Shown here piece after piece: positions 23,496 through 30,834 of a stretch of DNA of 37,180 bases. The stretch's first letter is position 1. Every line of letters begins with the position of its first letter. This DNA is from Actinomycetota bacterium (GTDB taxonomy: Bacteria > Actinomycetota > Acidimicrobiia > IMCC26256 > VFJJ01): NCBI GenBank assembly GCA_009886115.1, contig VFJJ01000141.1, positions 1-37,180 of the forward strand, read 5' to 3'. A program made the translations under genes and the position numbers. The notes under the pieces were generated by a model. That model was given only the letters and a program-made list of their open reading frames with translations. It was not told the DNA's origin and did not search any database.

Positions 23496-23510
23496 CGAAC
23501 GAACGTTCGA
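23495..23510. promoter_or_regulatory. LexA/SOS box
   Basis: TCGAACGAACGTTCGA is a perfect match to the actinobacterial/Bacillus-type SOS box TCGAAC-N4-GTTCGA. It lies 291 bp upstream of dnaB and 112 bp downstream of rplI. On the plus strand an ATG follows at 23514, opening a 44-codon frame that runs through the hairpin and into rplI. LexA should repress a promoter here, but which strand it controls is not clear. Confidence 0.7.
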
Positions 23511-23545
23511 ATCATGGCAGATCGATCGCCCTCGGGCAAGGATCG

Positions 23546-23584
23546 ACGTGAAGCGGCGGGCTCGTGGAGCCCGCCGCTTCACGT
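23546..23584. terminator. Strong hairpin, probable terminator of the rpsF-rplI operon
   Basis: A perfect 18-bp stem (23546-23563 with 23567-23584, beginning ACGTGAAGCGGCGGGCTC) with a 3-nt loop. It lies 38 bp after the rplI stop and could also end a rightward transcript starting at the SOS box. No long U-tract follows on either strand, as is common in GC-rich actinobacteria. Confidence 0.7.
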
Positions 23585-23622
23585 TCTGGGTGCTGCCTCG
23601 CCGCCTCGGGGAGCGGGGACCA

Positions 23623-24069
23623 CTATTGGACGACCACCTCGAGGGTGAGCGTGGTCTCCACCGTGGAGTGGAGCTTGATCACGACGCTGTGCACACCGAG
23701 GGACCGGATGGGCTCGTCGAGCACGAGCTTGCGCCGATCGATCTCGACGCCGGTCTGAGCCTCGACGGCCTCGGCGATGGCAATGGCGGTCACCGACCCG
23801 AAGAGTCGACCGTCTTCGCCCGCCCGAGCCGGGATGCGGATGGCCTTGGCCGTCAACAGCCCCGACACCCGGGCCGCGTTCTCACGATCGCGCTGGTCGC
23901 GCTTGGCGCTGGCCCGCTTCATCGTCTCGGCCTGGGCGATGGCGCCTTTCGACGCGGCAATCCCCAACCCGCGGGCGAGGAGGAAGTTGCGTCCGAAGCC
24001 GTCGGCCACCTCGACCACATCGCCGCGGGTGCCGACATCGGGCACATCTGCTCGAAGTACGACCTTCAT
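23623..24069 (-). CDS. rplI: 50S ribosomal protein bL9
   Basis: A 148-aa large-subunit protein with the canonical start MKVVLRADVPDVGTRGDVVE, the connecting helix, and the C-terminal domain (VEIDRRKLVLDEPIRSLGVH). It holds the L1 stalk region through 23S rRNA contacts. The start lies 2 nt after the rpsR stop, with GAGGAGGT inside the end of rpsR as ribosome-binding site, so translation is probably coupled. It is the last gene before the strong hairpin. Confidence 0.97.
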   Translation of the reverse strand: MKVVLRADVPDVGTRGDVVEVADGFGRNFLLARGLGIAASKGAIAQAETMKRASAKRDQRDRENAARVSGLLTAKAIRIPARAGEDGRLFGSVTAIAIAEAVEAQTGVEIDRRKLVLDEPIRSLGVHSVVIKLHSTVETTLTLEVVVQ

Positions 24070-24071
24070 CG

Positions 24072-24479
24072 TCAGACCTCCTCGACGACCGCGTCGTCGG
24101 CCAAGTCGACCGCAACGTCGGCGGTCGCTTCCTCGGGGGTGTCTTCGAGACGACCCTCGTCGCGCCGAGGACGGCGCTCACCGTCGCCCCGCTTGCCGCC
24201 GCCCTTGCGGACGGTGACGGCGCGGTGCACGTAGGGCAGCAGGGCCATCTCACGCGCCAACTTGATCGCCCGGGAGACCTCCTGCTGTTGCTGCTGGGAG
24301 AGCCCGGTGACGCGACGGGCTCGGATCTTCGCCCGCTCCGACAAGAACCGTCGGAGCAGGTTCACGTCCTTGTAGTCGACCCAGCTCTGGTTGGGGGCCA
24401 ACGGCGACGGCTTCTTGCGCCGCGGCGCTCGCTTGGCTGCGGCCGCAGACTTGCCACGGGGCTTGGGGGGTCGTGCCAT
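24072..24479 (-). CDS. rpsR: 30S ribosomal protein bS18 with long C-terminal tail
   Basis: A small-subunit protein that pairs with S6. The conserved core ([20 protein letters not shown], then [20 protein letters not shown] and ALLPYVHRA) spans about 30-92. Beyond it is a 40-residue extension, first basic ([19 protein letters not shown]) then acidic ([18 protein letters not shown]), making the protein 135 aa instead of the usual 75-90. ATG 24479 has GAGGA 6 nt upstream. The acidic part contains the ribosome-binding site of rplI. Confidence 0.95.
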   Translation of the reverse strand: MARPPKPRGKSAAAAKRAPRRKKPSPLAPNQSWVDYKDVNLLRRFLSERAKIRARRVTGLSQQQQQEVSRAIKLAREMALLPYVHRAVTVRKGGGKRGDGERRPRRDEGRLEDTPEEATADVAVDLADDAVVEEV

Positions 24480-24510
24480 GATCGTTCCTCGTTCTCAGAT
24501 CGAAACAGCG

Positions 24511-25044
24511 TCAGAAGGGTTCTTCGTCGAATCCGTGATCGTCGCCCGCAAGGCTCGCGGCGCCCGGGGCCGATGCGGACGGAGCACTGTCGCGTGCCGG
24601 GGCCGGACGGCCACCACCGGCACCACCACCGGCACTACCGCCGTCACGGCCGCCGCGCTGGCCCCCGCCGAAGTCGCCACCGTCGCGACGTTCTGTCCTC
24701 GAGACCTGGGCGGTCGCGTAGCGCAGGCTGGGCCCGATCTCGTCGGCGACGATCTCGACAACCTGCTTCTGCTCGCCTTGGGCGTTCTCGTACGAGCGCT
24801 GCTCGAGGCGTCCGGTCACAACGACCCGGGCGCCCTTGACGAGCGATTCGGAGACGTTGTTCGCCAGGTCTCCCCAGCAGACGACGTTGAAGAAGCTCGT
24901 CTGTTCCTGCCACTCGTTGGTCTGACGGTTCATCCACCGGCGGCTCACCGCCACGCCCAGGCGGGCGTTGGACTGGCCGTTGGCGGTGTAGCGCATCTCG
25001 GGATCGCGGGTCAGGTTGCCGATGATGGTGATGGTGCTGGACAT
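24511..25044 (-). CDS. ssb: Single-stranded DNA-binding protein
   Basis: A 177-aa SSB. OB fold (1-115) beginning SSTITIIGNLTRDPEMRYT, with the aromatic DNA-binding positions in the SFFNVVCWG region. Then a Gly/Arg/Ser-rich disordered linker, and the acidic tip DDHGFDEEPF that recruits partner proteins such as repair and replication factors. GGGAG lies 9 nt before ATG 25044. It is in the rpsF-ssb-rpsR-rplI operon, 13 nt after rpsF. Confidence 0.97.
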   Translation of the reverse strand: MSSTITIIGNLTRDPEMRYTANGQSNARLGVAVSRRWMNRQTNEWQEQTSFFNVVCWGDLANNVSESLVKGARVVVTGRLEQRSYENAQGEQKQVVEIVADEIGPSLRYATAQVSRTERRDGGDFGGGQRGGRDGGSAGGGAGGGRPAPARDSAPSASAPGAASLAGDDHGFDEEPF

Positions 25045-25057
25045 GGTGTCGTACTCC

Positions 25058-25387
25058 CTACGACTCTGACGGCGCCGGGGGACGGGTCTTGCCGTACTGA
25101 GCCGGCGGGATCGTCACCACGCGATGCCGAATGACTTCATCTGACAGGGAGAGGAACCGGTCGAGCTCGGCCACCATCGTGGGTACGGCCTTGGCCTGGA
25201 AGACCACGTAGTAGCCCTCCCACCGGTGCTTGAGCTCGTATGCGAAGCGCCGCCGACCCCAGTAGTCGATCGACCCCGGCTCACCGCCGTTGGCCTTCAC
25301 GACATCGAGGGCCTTGGCGATCACACCGCGGATCGCCTCCTCCTCCAGGTCGACGCCGAAAATAACCATCGTTTCGTACGGCCTCAT
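25058..25387 (-). CDS. rpsF: 30S ribosomal protein bS6
   Basis: A 109-aa small-subunit protein, partner of S18: MRPYETMVIFGVDLEEEAI start and IDYWGRRRFAYELKHRWEGY core, ending with a Pro-rich tail. First gene of the rpsF-ssb-rpsR-rplI operon. ATG 25387 is preceded by AAAGGAGGT at an 8-nt spacing, a perfect anti-16S match and the strongest ribosome-binding site in the window. Confidence 0.97.
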   Translation of the reverse strand: MRPYETMVIFGVDLEEEAIRGVIAKALDVVKANGGEPGSIDYWGRRRFAYELKHRWEGYYVVFQAKAVPTMVAELDRFLSLSDEVIRHRVVTIPPAQYGKTRPPAPSES

Positions 25388-25545
25388 CAGCCGTTACCTC
25401 CTTTGGACCGCGACGTGTTCCGTCGCGGGCCCCCGTTCGCCGGGAGCAGGATTCCCGTGCGGTCACGGTCCATTTCAGGACCGAGCGCACGGCCGGATGT
25501 CTCTCGGACGGGGTCGCGGAAACGACCCTCCGTGAGAACCGGGTG
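25388..25545 (-). promoter_or_regulatory. Structured leader of the rpsF operon
   Basis: Several inverted repeats follow one another: CCGCGACG/CGTCGCGG (25408-25428), CGGTCC/GGACCG (25466-25483), CGGGA/TCCCG (25441-25457) and GGGTCG/CGACCC (25511-25528). rpsF leaders in many bacteria bind the S6:S18 complex for autoregulation. I could not confirm that specific motif here. Confidence 0.4.
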
Positions 25546-25551
25546 AGGTTA
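25546..25551 (-). promoter_or_regulatory. Candidate extended -10 of the rpsF operon
   Basis: On the minus strand the sequence reads TGATAACCT, a TGN extension plus TAACCT hexamer, which would start transcription near 25539 and give a leader of about 150 nt. No good -35 was seen. Confidence 0.35.
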
Positions 25552-25662
25552 TCAGCCCACGTCTACGACCTATCGGGTCGAAGCATGCCACGGGGGTGTG
25601 ACAAGAACGCCGGCGACCACCCGCGGGGCCGTGTCGACAGGCCGTCGAGAGGCCATCGAAGC

Positions 25663-25679
25663 GACCAGGAAACCTGGTC
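25663..25679. terminator. Small hairpin overlapping the DUF192 gene stop
   Basis: GACCAGG-AAA-CCTGGTC forms a perfect 7-bp stem that overlaps the stop codon of the DUF192 gene. It could help end that transcript before the rpsF promoter. Confidence 0.35.
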
Positions 25680-26355
25680 AACCGATCGCCAGATCGCCCT
25701 CCGGAAGCTGGCCGTTGGCGGTCTCGAGGGCGTAGCGGAACGCAGGCTCGATCCTGTACACGGGACACGAGTCGTCGTCGCCGTCGAGGCACGGCACCAT
25801 CTCGAGGGCCCCGACGCGTACGCCGTCCGAGTCGTAGAAGCCGATCGAGAGTGCGATGAGCGTGTCGGCCATCGTGAACCCCACCCGGTCCTCGGACTCG
25901 AACACGAACAGCATCCCGTCGTAGGGCGCGAGGGACGTGACGGCGCGCAGGCCCTGGCCGCGTAGCTCGCCGGTGTCGGCCACGAGCACCCTGAGCTCGA
26001 CGCCGCCCACCACGAGCGGGCCTTCACCGAAGGCCTCGGCGAACGCCGGGACGGTCGTGGAGCTGACGTCGCTGGCGACGGGCGGGACGGGTGCCCCGCT
26101 CGGCTGCCCCGTCGCCGGCTCCGGGGCCGATGGAGCAGCGGTCGGAGCGACCGAGGCGCTGGTGAGGGCCGCAGCCACCGTCGAGACGGCCGTCGCGCCG
26201 GGGCGCGATCCGCTGTCGTCGGCCTCGAAACGGTCGCGGGTGGCCCACACGATCACCGCGACCGGCACGAACACCACGAGCACGATGGCAGCGATCACGA
26301 TCCGGTGCCGTCGCGCCGGGGGAAGGTCGGGGGCGTCGTCGCGCGCTGAGGTCAC
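25678..26355 (-). CDS. Membrane-anchored DUF192 protein
   Basis: A 225-aa protein with one N-terminal membrane segment (about 18-38), a 70-residue Ala/Pro/Ser/Thr linker, and a C-terminal DUF192 domain (about 115-220) outside the membrane. The DUF192 signature is visible as ELRGQGLRAVTSLAPYDGML, then FVFESEDRVGFTMADTLIAL, the step where the family usually reads RGLMGR...MLFVF...FWMKNT. The function of DUF192 is unknown. Two Cys (VPCLDGDDDSCPVY) could form a disulfide. GTG 26355 has a leaderless -10. The gene follows panB by 31 bp on the same strand but has its own promoter. Confidence 0.82.
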   Translation of the reverse strand: MTSARDDAPDLPPARRHRIVIAAIVLVVFVPVAVIVWATRDRFEADDSGSRPGATAVSTVAAALTSASVAPTAAPSAPEPATGQPSGAPVPPVASDVSSTTVPAFAEAFGEGPLVVGGVELRVLVADTGELRGQGLRAVTSLAPYDGMLFVFESEDRVGFTMADTLIALSIGFYDSDGVRVGALEMVPCLDGDDDSCPVYRIEPAFRYALETANGQLPEGDLAIG

Positions 26356-26363
26356 GAAGCGCC

Positions 26364-26369
26364 AGGGTA
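26364..26369 (-). promoter_or_regulatory. -10 hexamer TACCCT, leaderless promoter
   Basis: Minus-strand TACCCT ends 8 nt before GTG 26355 of the DUF192 gene. Confidence 0.5.
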
Positions 26370-26386
26370 GGTGAGCCTGCCGGCGC

Positions 26387-27241
26387 TCAGGCCGACGCGG
26401 CCCCGTACAGCCCGAGCCCCGCAGCCACGTCGTCGGCCAGGTGGTACGACTCCGACGGGCCGGGGAACCGTCCGCTGCGCACGTCGGAGGCGTACTCGGC
26501 CACCGCCGCCGTCTGAGCCGCCTTCATGGAGCCGTAGCGCCGCACGAACTTCGGGAGCACCCGGTCCTCGATGCCGAGGAGATCGTGGAACACCAGCACC
26601 TGACCGTCGCAGTGCGCGCCGGCGCCGATCCCGATCGTGGGCGCGTCGAGCTCCTCGGTGACCATGCGAGCGACGACGTCGGGAACGCACTCGAGGACCA
26701 CAGCGAAGCAGCCCTCCTCGACCAGGGCGTGGGCGTCGTCGGCGAGTCGGCGGGCGGCATCGAGCCCCTTGGCCTGGACCTTGAACCCGCCGAAGGCGTG
26801 GATCGACTGGGGCGTGAGACCCAAGTGACCCATCACCGGGATCTCGGCGTCGAGGATCGCCCGCACCATCTCGAGGCGTTTGCTCCCGCCCTCGAGCTTG
26901 ACCGCGCTGGCACCGGCCCGCACGAGCTGCCCGGCATTGCGGACGGTCTCCTCCCGCGAGACGTGGTAGCTCATCCACGGCAGGTCGCCGACCACCAGGG
27001 CCCGGGGCCGGGTCCGGGCGACGGCGGCCGTGTGATGGGCCATGTCGTCGATCGTGACCTGCAACGTGTCGTCGTATCCGAGCACGACCATGCCCAGCGA
27101 GTCGCCCACCAGGATCATGTCGACCCCGGCGTCGTCGGCGATGCGGGCCGACGGAGCGTCGTACGCCGTCACCATCACCAAGGGGTCGTGACCCTCGCGG
27201 ACCTTGCGCGACCGGATCGCCGGCGCTGTCAACTTGGCCAT
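26387..27241 (-). CDS. panB: 3-methyl-2-oxobutanoate hydroxymethyltransferase
   Basis: A 284-aa TIM-barrel enzyme that adds a hydroxymethyl group from methylenetetrahydrofolate to alpha-ketoisovalerate, the first committed step of pantothenate and CoA synthesis. Signatures: VMVTAYDAPSARIADDAGVD, MILVGDSLGMVVLGYDDT with the Mg-binding Asp, EGGSKRLEMVRAI, GHLGLTPQSIHAFGGFK, and CDGQVLVFHDLLG. ATG 27241 has GGAGGT 7 nt upstream. The longer frame to 27604 only overlaps the DUF5318 gene. No other pantothenate gene is in the window. Confidence 0.95.
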   Translation of the reverse strand: MAKLTAPAIRSRKVREGHDPLVMVTAYDAPSARIADDAGVDMILVGDSLGMVVLGYDDTLQVTIDDMAHHTAAVARTRPRALVVGDLPWMSYHVSREETVRNAGQLVRAGASAVKLEGGSKRLEMVRAILDAEIPVMGHLGLTPQSIHAFGGFKVQAKGLDAARRLADDAHALVEEGCFAVVLECVPDVVARMVTEELDAPTIGIGAGAHCDGQVLVFHDLLGIEDRVLPKFVRRYGSMKAAQTAAVAEYASDVRSGRFPGPSESYHLADDVAAGLGLYGAASA

Positions 27242-27326
27242 TGCTGGCACCTCCACCGTCCAGGGCACTGGGGCTCCCGGCAGCACCGCGATCATACGAC
27301 GGATACCCGTCGAGCGCCAGGAACAT

Positions 27327-27358
27327 CGGCCAGTCGGCCAGTCGGCCAGTCGGCCAGT
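27327..27358. repeat. 8-bp tandem repeat CGGCCAGT, four perfect units
   Basis: Located in the 143-bp gap between the DUF5318 gene stop and the panB start. The period of 8 is unrelated to codon length, as fits a non-coding position. Nothing else is seen in this gap except the panB ribosome-binding site. Confidence 0.9.
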
Positions 27359-27384
27359 GACCGTTCGACCGGGGTGCGCCGGTC

Positions 27385-27750
27385 TCAGCCGGCGTGGCGC
27401 CGACCGACGAGGAACGCCCGGCGGAGATGGTTCCAACCGCATCCGGCGCAGCACTCGACCTCGTAGCACTTCAGCTCGTCGTGAGCCCGGGCCAGCTTGT
27501 CGAGCTCGTCGAGCCCCACCCAGAGCTTGCCCGACGTGGAGCGCAGGTTGTCGCCGAAGGCGTAGGACACGAGCCGGAGCGGTTCGATCTCGCAGACAGG
27601 GCACGGGATCCCGAGGTCGTCACCAACCTGACGAGCCGCCCGAACGAGCTCGGGATGGGCGTCGCAGATCTGGTGGCGCGACAGACGGCCGCGTTGGAAA
27701 TCTCGCAGGATCGCCTTTCGGGCGAGCGCATAGTCGACCAGTCCCCGCAC
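27385..27750 (-). CDS. DUF5318 family protein
   Basis: A 121-aa actinobacterial conserved protein of unknown function. A helical N-terminus (GLVDYALARKAILRDFQRGR) leads to a zinc-ribbon-like region with IPCPVCEIEPLRLVSYAFGD and a C-terminal CCAGCGWNHLRRAF, two CxxC pairs that probably bind zinc. The M. tuberculosis homologue lies in the same neighbourhood as rpsF-ssb-rpsR-rplI-dnaB, as here. The frame is open to 27930, but the TACACT hexamer 8 nt upstream fixes GTG 27750. Divergent from the methyltransferase gene. Confidence 0.82.
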   Translation of the reverse strand: MRGLVDYALARKAILRDFQRGRLSRHQICDAHPELVRAARQVGDDLGIPCPVCEIEPLRLVSYAFGDNLRSTSGKLWVGLDELDKLARAHDELKCYEVECCAGCGWNHLRRAFLVGRRHAG

Positions 27751-27758
27751 GGCCGCCG

Positions 27759-27764
27759 AGTGTA
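27759..27764 (-). promoter_or_regulatory. -10 hexamer TACACT, leaderless promoter
   Basis: Minus-strand TACACT ends 8 nt before GTG 27750 of the DUF5318 gene. Confidence 0.6.
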
Positions 27765-27922
27765 GGGCGGTGACGGGTGTCACCGTCCCGACAGCATCTC
27801 CCCGCAGGTTCGCGGCGACCGGGCCGACGGCCTCTGACGGGGTTGTGGCCGTGTCATCCCCGCACCGGGCCCCTGGGATGCGCACAATGGAGGCGGTCGA
27901 ACGAGCCATGCGGGGTGTGCCG

Positions 27923-28618
27923 ATGAGCAATGCCGAGAGTTGGAACCGCGCCGCTGAGCGCTATCTGAGCGAGCAGCCCGCCACGGGCGAGGTGGTCACG
28001 TACGGCAGAGCCCTGCCCTCCGAGAAGGACCTCCGTCTCCTCGGCACCAGCGAGCTGAAGGGCAAGCGGGTGCTGGAGCTGGGCTGTCGAGCCGGGAACA
28101 ACGCCGTGGCATTGGCGCACGTCGCTGCGCACGTGATCGCCATCGACGTCTCACGCGAGCTCGTGGCCGCGGCCCGCCGGATGGCCGATGCCGCCGAGGT
28201 GCGCGTCGAATGGCGCGTCGGTGATCTCGCCGACCTGGCGTTCCTGAGGGCCGACTCGGTCGATCTCGCTCTGTGCGCCATGGCTCTCACCGAGACCGAC
28301 GATCTCGCTCGAGTGCTGCGCCAGGTCCACCGGGTGCTCAAGAACGGCGCCCCGTTCGTGTTCTCGCTCGAGCATCCGATGGCCCTGGCCCTGGTCGACG
28401 GACCGGGGAAGCGCTCGTACCTCGACCGCTCGGCCATGACCGTGCAGCGCTACGGACAACCGTTCACGCTCCACCCGCGTTCGGTGGCCGAGGTCTTCAC
28501 CCAGCTCGGTCGTAGCGGCTACCGGGTCGACACCATCGCCGAGCCGGCGCCCGTCGACATGCCCGATGCGCCCATTCCCGCCGGCCTCGTCGTGCGAGCC
28601 CGGAAGGAAGGCCTGTAA
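27923..28618 (+). CDS. Class I SAM-dependent methyltransferase
   Basis: A 231-aa cytoplasmic methyltransferase. Motif I is VLELGCRAGNNAVALA (near residue 50), followed by the acidic strand end VIAIDVSRELVAAARRMA, motif IV VDLALCAMALTETDDL, and post-motif VLKNGAPFVFSLEHPMAL. The layout matches small-molecule methyltransferases of the Methyltransf_11 type. The substrate is unknown. Starts are ambiguous: ATG 27923 gives the usual N-terminus (SNAESWNRAAERYL), while in-frame ATGs at 27887 and 27908 add 12 or 5 residues. Divergent from DUF5318 and convergent with the CCA-type gene. Confidence 0.85.
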   Translation: MSNAESWNRAAERYLSEQPATGEVVTYGRALPSEKDLRLLGTSELKGKRVLELGCRAGNNAVALAHVAAHVIAIDVSRELVAAARRMADAAEVRVEWRVGDLADLAFLRADSVDLALCAMALTETDDLARVLRQVHRVLKNGAPFVFSLEHPMALALVDGPGKRSYLDRSAMTVQRYGQPFTLHPRSVAEVFTQLGRSGYRVDTIAEPAPVDMPDAPIPAGLVVRARKEGL

Positions 28619-28669
28619 GGGCTGGAAGGGCTGTTGCGCTCGGGTCCGCTCGGGTGCGGGCGGGCGAGG

Positions 28670-30130
28670 TCAGGTCGCGTCTGGTGACGCCGGAGGCTCG
28701 GACCGCGGCTCGGCTGCGATGCGCGTCCCCGCGATCTCGATGGCCTGCTCGGCCGCCCACGTCCCCAGGCGGTCGTAGGCGGCGTCGGCGCCGAGGGGCC
28801 CTTCGTCGAGCCGCAGCTCGAGCAGGAAGTCCAAGGCCTGTCCCACGATCCGGCCGGGTGTGACCCCGAGGAAGGCCATCACCTGGTGGCCGTCGAGGTC
28901 GGGCCGGATGGCCGAGAGCTCCTCCAGCCGGCCCAGCTCCTCGATGCGCTCCTCGAGCTCGTCCATCCGACGGGCGAGCAGCTTGACCTTGTTGGGGTTG
29001 CGGGTCGTGCAGTCGCAGCGCACGAGGTGGTTGAGCGGCTCCAGCAGGGACCCGGCATCGCGGACGTACCGGCGCACGGCAGAGTCGGTCCAGCCCATGC
29101 GGTAGGTGTGCATGCGCAGGTGCAGGAACACGAGCTGCGCGACGTCCTCGACGAAGTCGCTGGGATACTTCAAGGCCTGCATGCGCTTGCGGGTCATGCG
29201 GGCGCCCACGACCTCGTGGTGGTGGAACATCACGCCGTTGGGCCCGAACGAGCGCGTCCGGGGCTTGGCGATGTCGTGCATGAGCGCAGCCACGCGCACG
29301 AGCAGCTCGGGGCGCGTGTTGCACACCACGGCGATCGTGTGGGTCAGCACGTCCTTGTGGCGGTGGATGGGATCTTGCTCGAGCTCCATGGCGGTGAGCT
29401 CGGGCAGGAACTCGTCGGCCAGACCCGTGCGGGCAACGAGCCACAGACCGGCGGACGGGTCGGGGGCCAGCAGGAGCTTGTCGAGCTCGTCGCGGATGCG
29501 CTCGGCGCTCACGATGCTCAGGCGTCCCCGATGGCGCTCGATGGCCTCGACGAGCTCGGGGACGGGCGTCAGCCCGAGCGTCGACGTGAAGCGGGCGGCC
29601 CGGAGCATGCGCAGCGGGTCGTCGGTGAACGAGATGTCGGCGGCCAGCGGGGTGCGCAACACCCCGGCGGCCAGATCGGCCGTGCCGCCGAAGGGGTCGA
29701 TGAGCTCGGCGTCGGGGAGGCGCAGGGCCATGGCGTTGATCGTGAAGTCGCGCCGCGACAGATCGACCTCGAGGTCGTCGCCGAACTCCACCACGGGCTT
29801 GCGGCTGTCGGGGTGGTACACCTCGGCCCGGAACGTGGTGATCTCGAAGCGCACCCCGTCCTTCTGTGCGCCGATCGTGCCGAACGCCTGGCCCTGCAGC
29901 CACACGGCATCGGCCCACGGGCGCACGAGCTTCTCGATCACGTCGGGCCGGGCGGCCGTCGTGAGGTCGACATCACCCGAGGTACGCCCCAGGATCAGGT
30001 CGCGTACCGGCCCACCCACGAGGTACAGCTCGTGCCCCGCCGCCGCGAACCGATCGGCCAGCGCCCGCACGGGACTGCCGGCCGCCAGGTACGGGGCCAG
30101 ACGCTCGGCGATGGGGGCAGGCAACGACAT
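28670..30130 (-). CDS. pcnA: CCA tRNA nucleotidyltransferase / poly(A) polymerase family protein
   Basis: A 486-aa class II nucleotidyltransferase that builds or repairs the 3' CCA of tRNAs (the actinobacterial PcnA type). N-terminal head: LYLVGGPVRDLILGR and SGDVDLTT with the two catalytic Asp, RRDFTINAMAL, and DPLRMLRAARF. The C-terminal half holds an HD phosphohydrolase domain (LMHDIAKPRTRSF near 265). ATG 30130 begins a normal N-terminus. The frame upstream to 30214 is probably untranslated. CACAAT lies 6 nt before the start, an imperfect version of the leaderless -10. In mycobacteria the homologue neighbours a DUF6049 gene and murJ; a DUF6049-like gene lies 6 kb away here. Confidence 0.93.
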   Translation of the reverse strand: MSLPAPIAERLAPYLAAGSPVRALADRFAAAGHELYLVGGPVRDLILGRTSGDVDLTTAARPDVIEKLVRPWADAVWLQGQAFGTIGAQKDGVRFEITTFRAEVYHPDSRKPVVEFGDDLEVDLSRRDFTINAMALRLPDAELIDPFGGTADLAAGVLRTPLAADISFTDDPLRMLRAARFTSTLGLTPVPELVEAIERHRGRLSIVSAERIRDELDKLLLAPDPSAGLWLVARTGLADEFLPELTAMELEQDPIHRHKDVLTHTIAVVCNTRPELLVRVAALMHDIAKPRTRSFGPNGVMFHHHEVVGARMTRKRMQALKYPSDFVEDVAQLVFLHLRMHTYRMGWTDSAVRRYVRDAGSLLEPLNHLVRCDCTTRNPNKVKLLARRMDELEERIEELGRLEELSAIRPDLDGHQVMAFLGVTPGRIVGQALDFLLELRLDEGPLGADAAYDRLGTWAAEQAIEIAGTRIAAEPRSEPPASPDAT

Positions 30131-30236
30131 GACCCCATTGTGGCGGCCGTGCGTTCTCGCGCCCGACTCGATTCCGCTGGGCGTGCCCGAGCTCGTCGGC
30201 GGCATGGAGCCCATCCGGCTCCGTGGGTCGGCGTGG

Positions 30237-30704
30237 TCACTCGAGGAACGTCCCGCCGGCGAACCATCGAGCGAACATGGGCGCCATGGCCGTGTCGACC
30301 AGCTCGAAGCGCGCGCCCAGGGGGGTCACCAGCATGGCGAAGCCACCCGCGCCGCCGTCGTCGGCCACCCCCGCAACCTCCATCACACAGCCCCGCGACA
30401 CCAACGCCTGGGCTTCACCGCGCACGTCACTCGACCACAATCCCAGGTGGTGGATTCCCTGACCGGGAATCGGCGCCCAGGGCGAGTCGGGTGGTCCGAC
30501 GGTGAGCTCGACGTGCTGGGGCCCTTGCACCGAGTAGGTGAACACCAGCTCGACATCGCGCACCTCGCCGTGCACCAACACCGGGACGGCGAAGACCTGC
30601 GGCGGATGGAAGCGCAACCCCACCGTCGCTTCCAACGACCGCATGGCGGCATCGAGATCGTCAACCACCAGTCCGACATGGAACGCCTGCGTCGTGTCAA
30701 TCAT
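30237..30704 (-). CDS. VOC (glyoxalase/bleomycin-resistance) family protein
   Basis: A 155-aa metal-dependent vicinal-oxygen-chelate fold made of two beta-alpha-beta-beta-beta modules. FHVGLVVDDLDAAMRSLEAT opens the first module, HHLGLWSSDVRGEAQALVSR the second, and MLVTPLGARFELVD ends it. Probable metal ligands are His near residue 9, Glu in HVEL, His in HHLG and Glu in FELV. The layout is like methylmalonyl-CoA epimerase, but length and context do not fix the substrate. ATG 30704 has AGGA 6 nt upstream. It may be in a loose minus-strand series with the flavoenzyme upstream. Confidence 0.8.
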   Translation of the reverse strand: MIDTTQAFHVGLVVDDLDAAMRSLEATVGLRFHPPQVFAVPVLVHGEVRDVELVFTYSVQGPQHVELTVGPPDSPWAPIPGQGIHHLGLWSSDVRGEAQALVSRGCVMEVAGVADDGGAGGFAMLVTPLGARFELVDTAMAPMFARWFAGGTFLE

Positions 30705-30773
30705 CCTCTATCCTGGCACGGCCATCACCCAGGACAGCGACCACGTTCCGCTCGGTTCGACGCGTCGTACTCT

Positions 30774-30806
30774 CGCGATGCTCCCGCGATGTTCCCGCGA
30801 TGTTCC
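30774..30806. repeat. 11-bp tandem repeat CGCGATGTTCC, three units
   Basis: One CGCGATGCTCC followed by two CGCGATGTTCC units in the 130-bp gap between the flavoenzyme stop and the VOC gene. No gene is seen here. Confidence 0.85.
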
Positions 30807-30834
30807 CACGAGCTTTGGCGATCCGTCGTCGGGC

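Noticed and set aside
23204-23622. Chromosomal origin of replication (oriC)
   Set aside because: There are three DnaA boxes, but no AT-rich unwinding region, no larger box array and no dnaA or dnaN beside it. A regulatory role is better supported.
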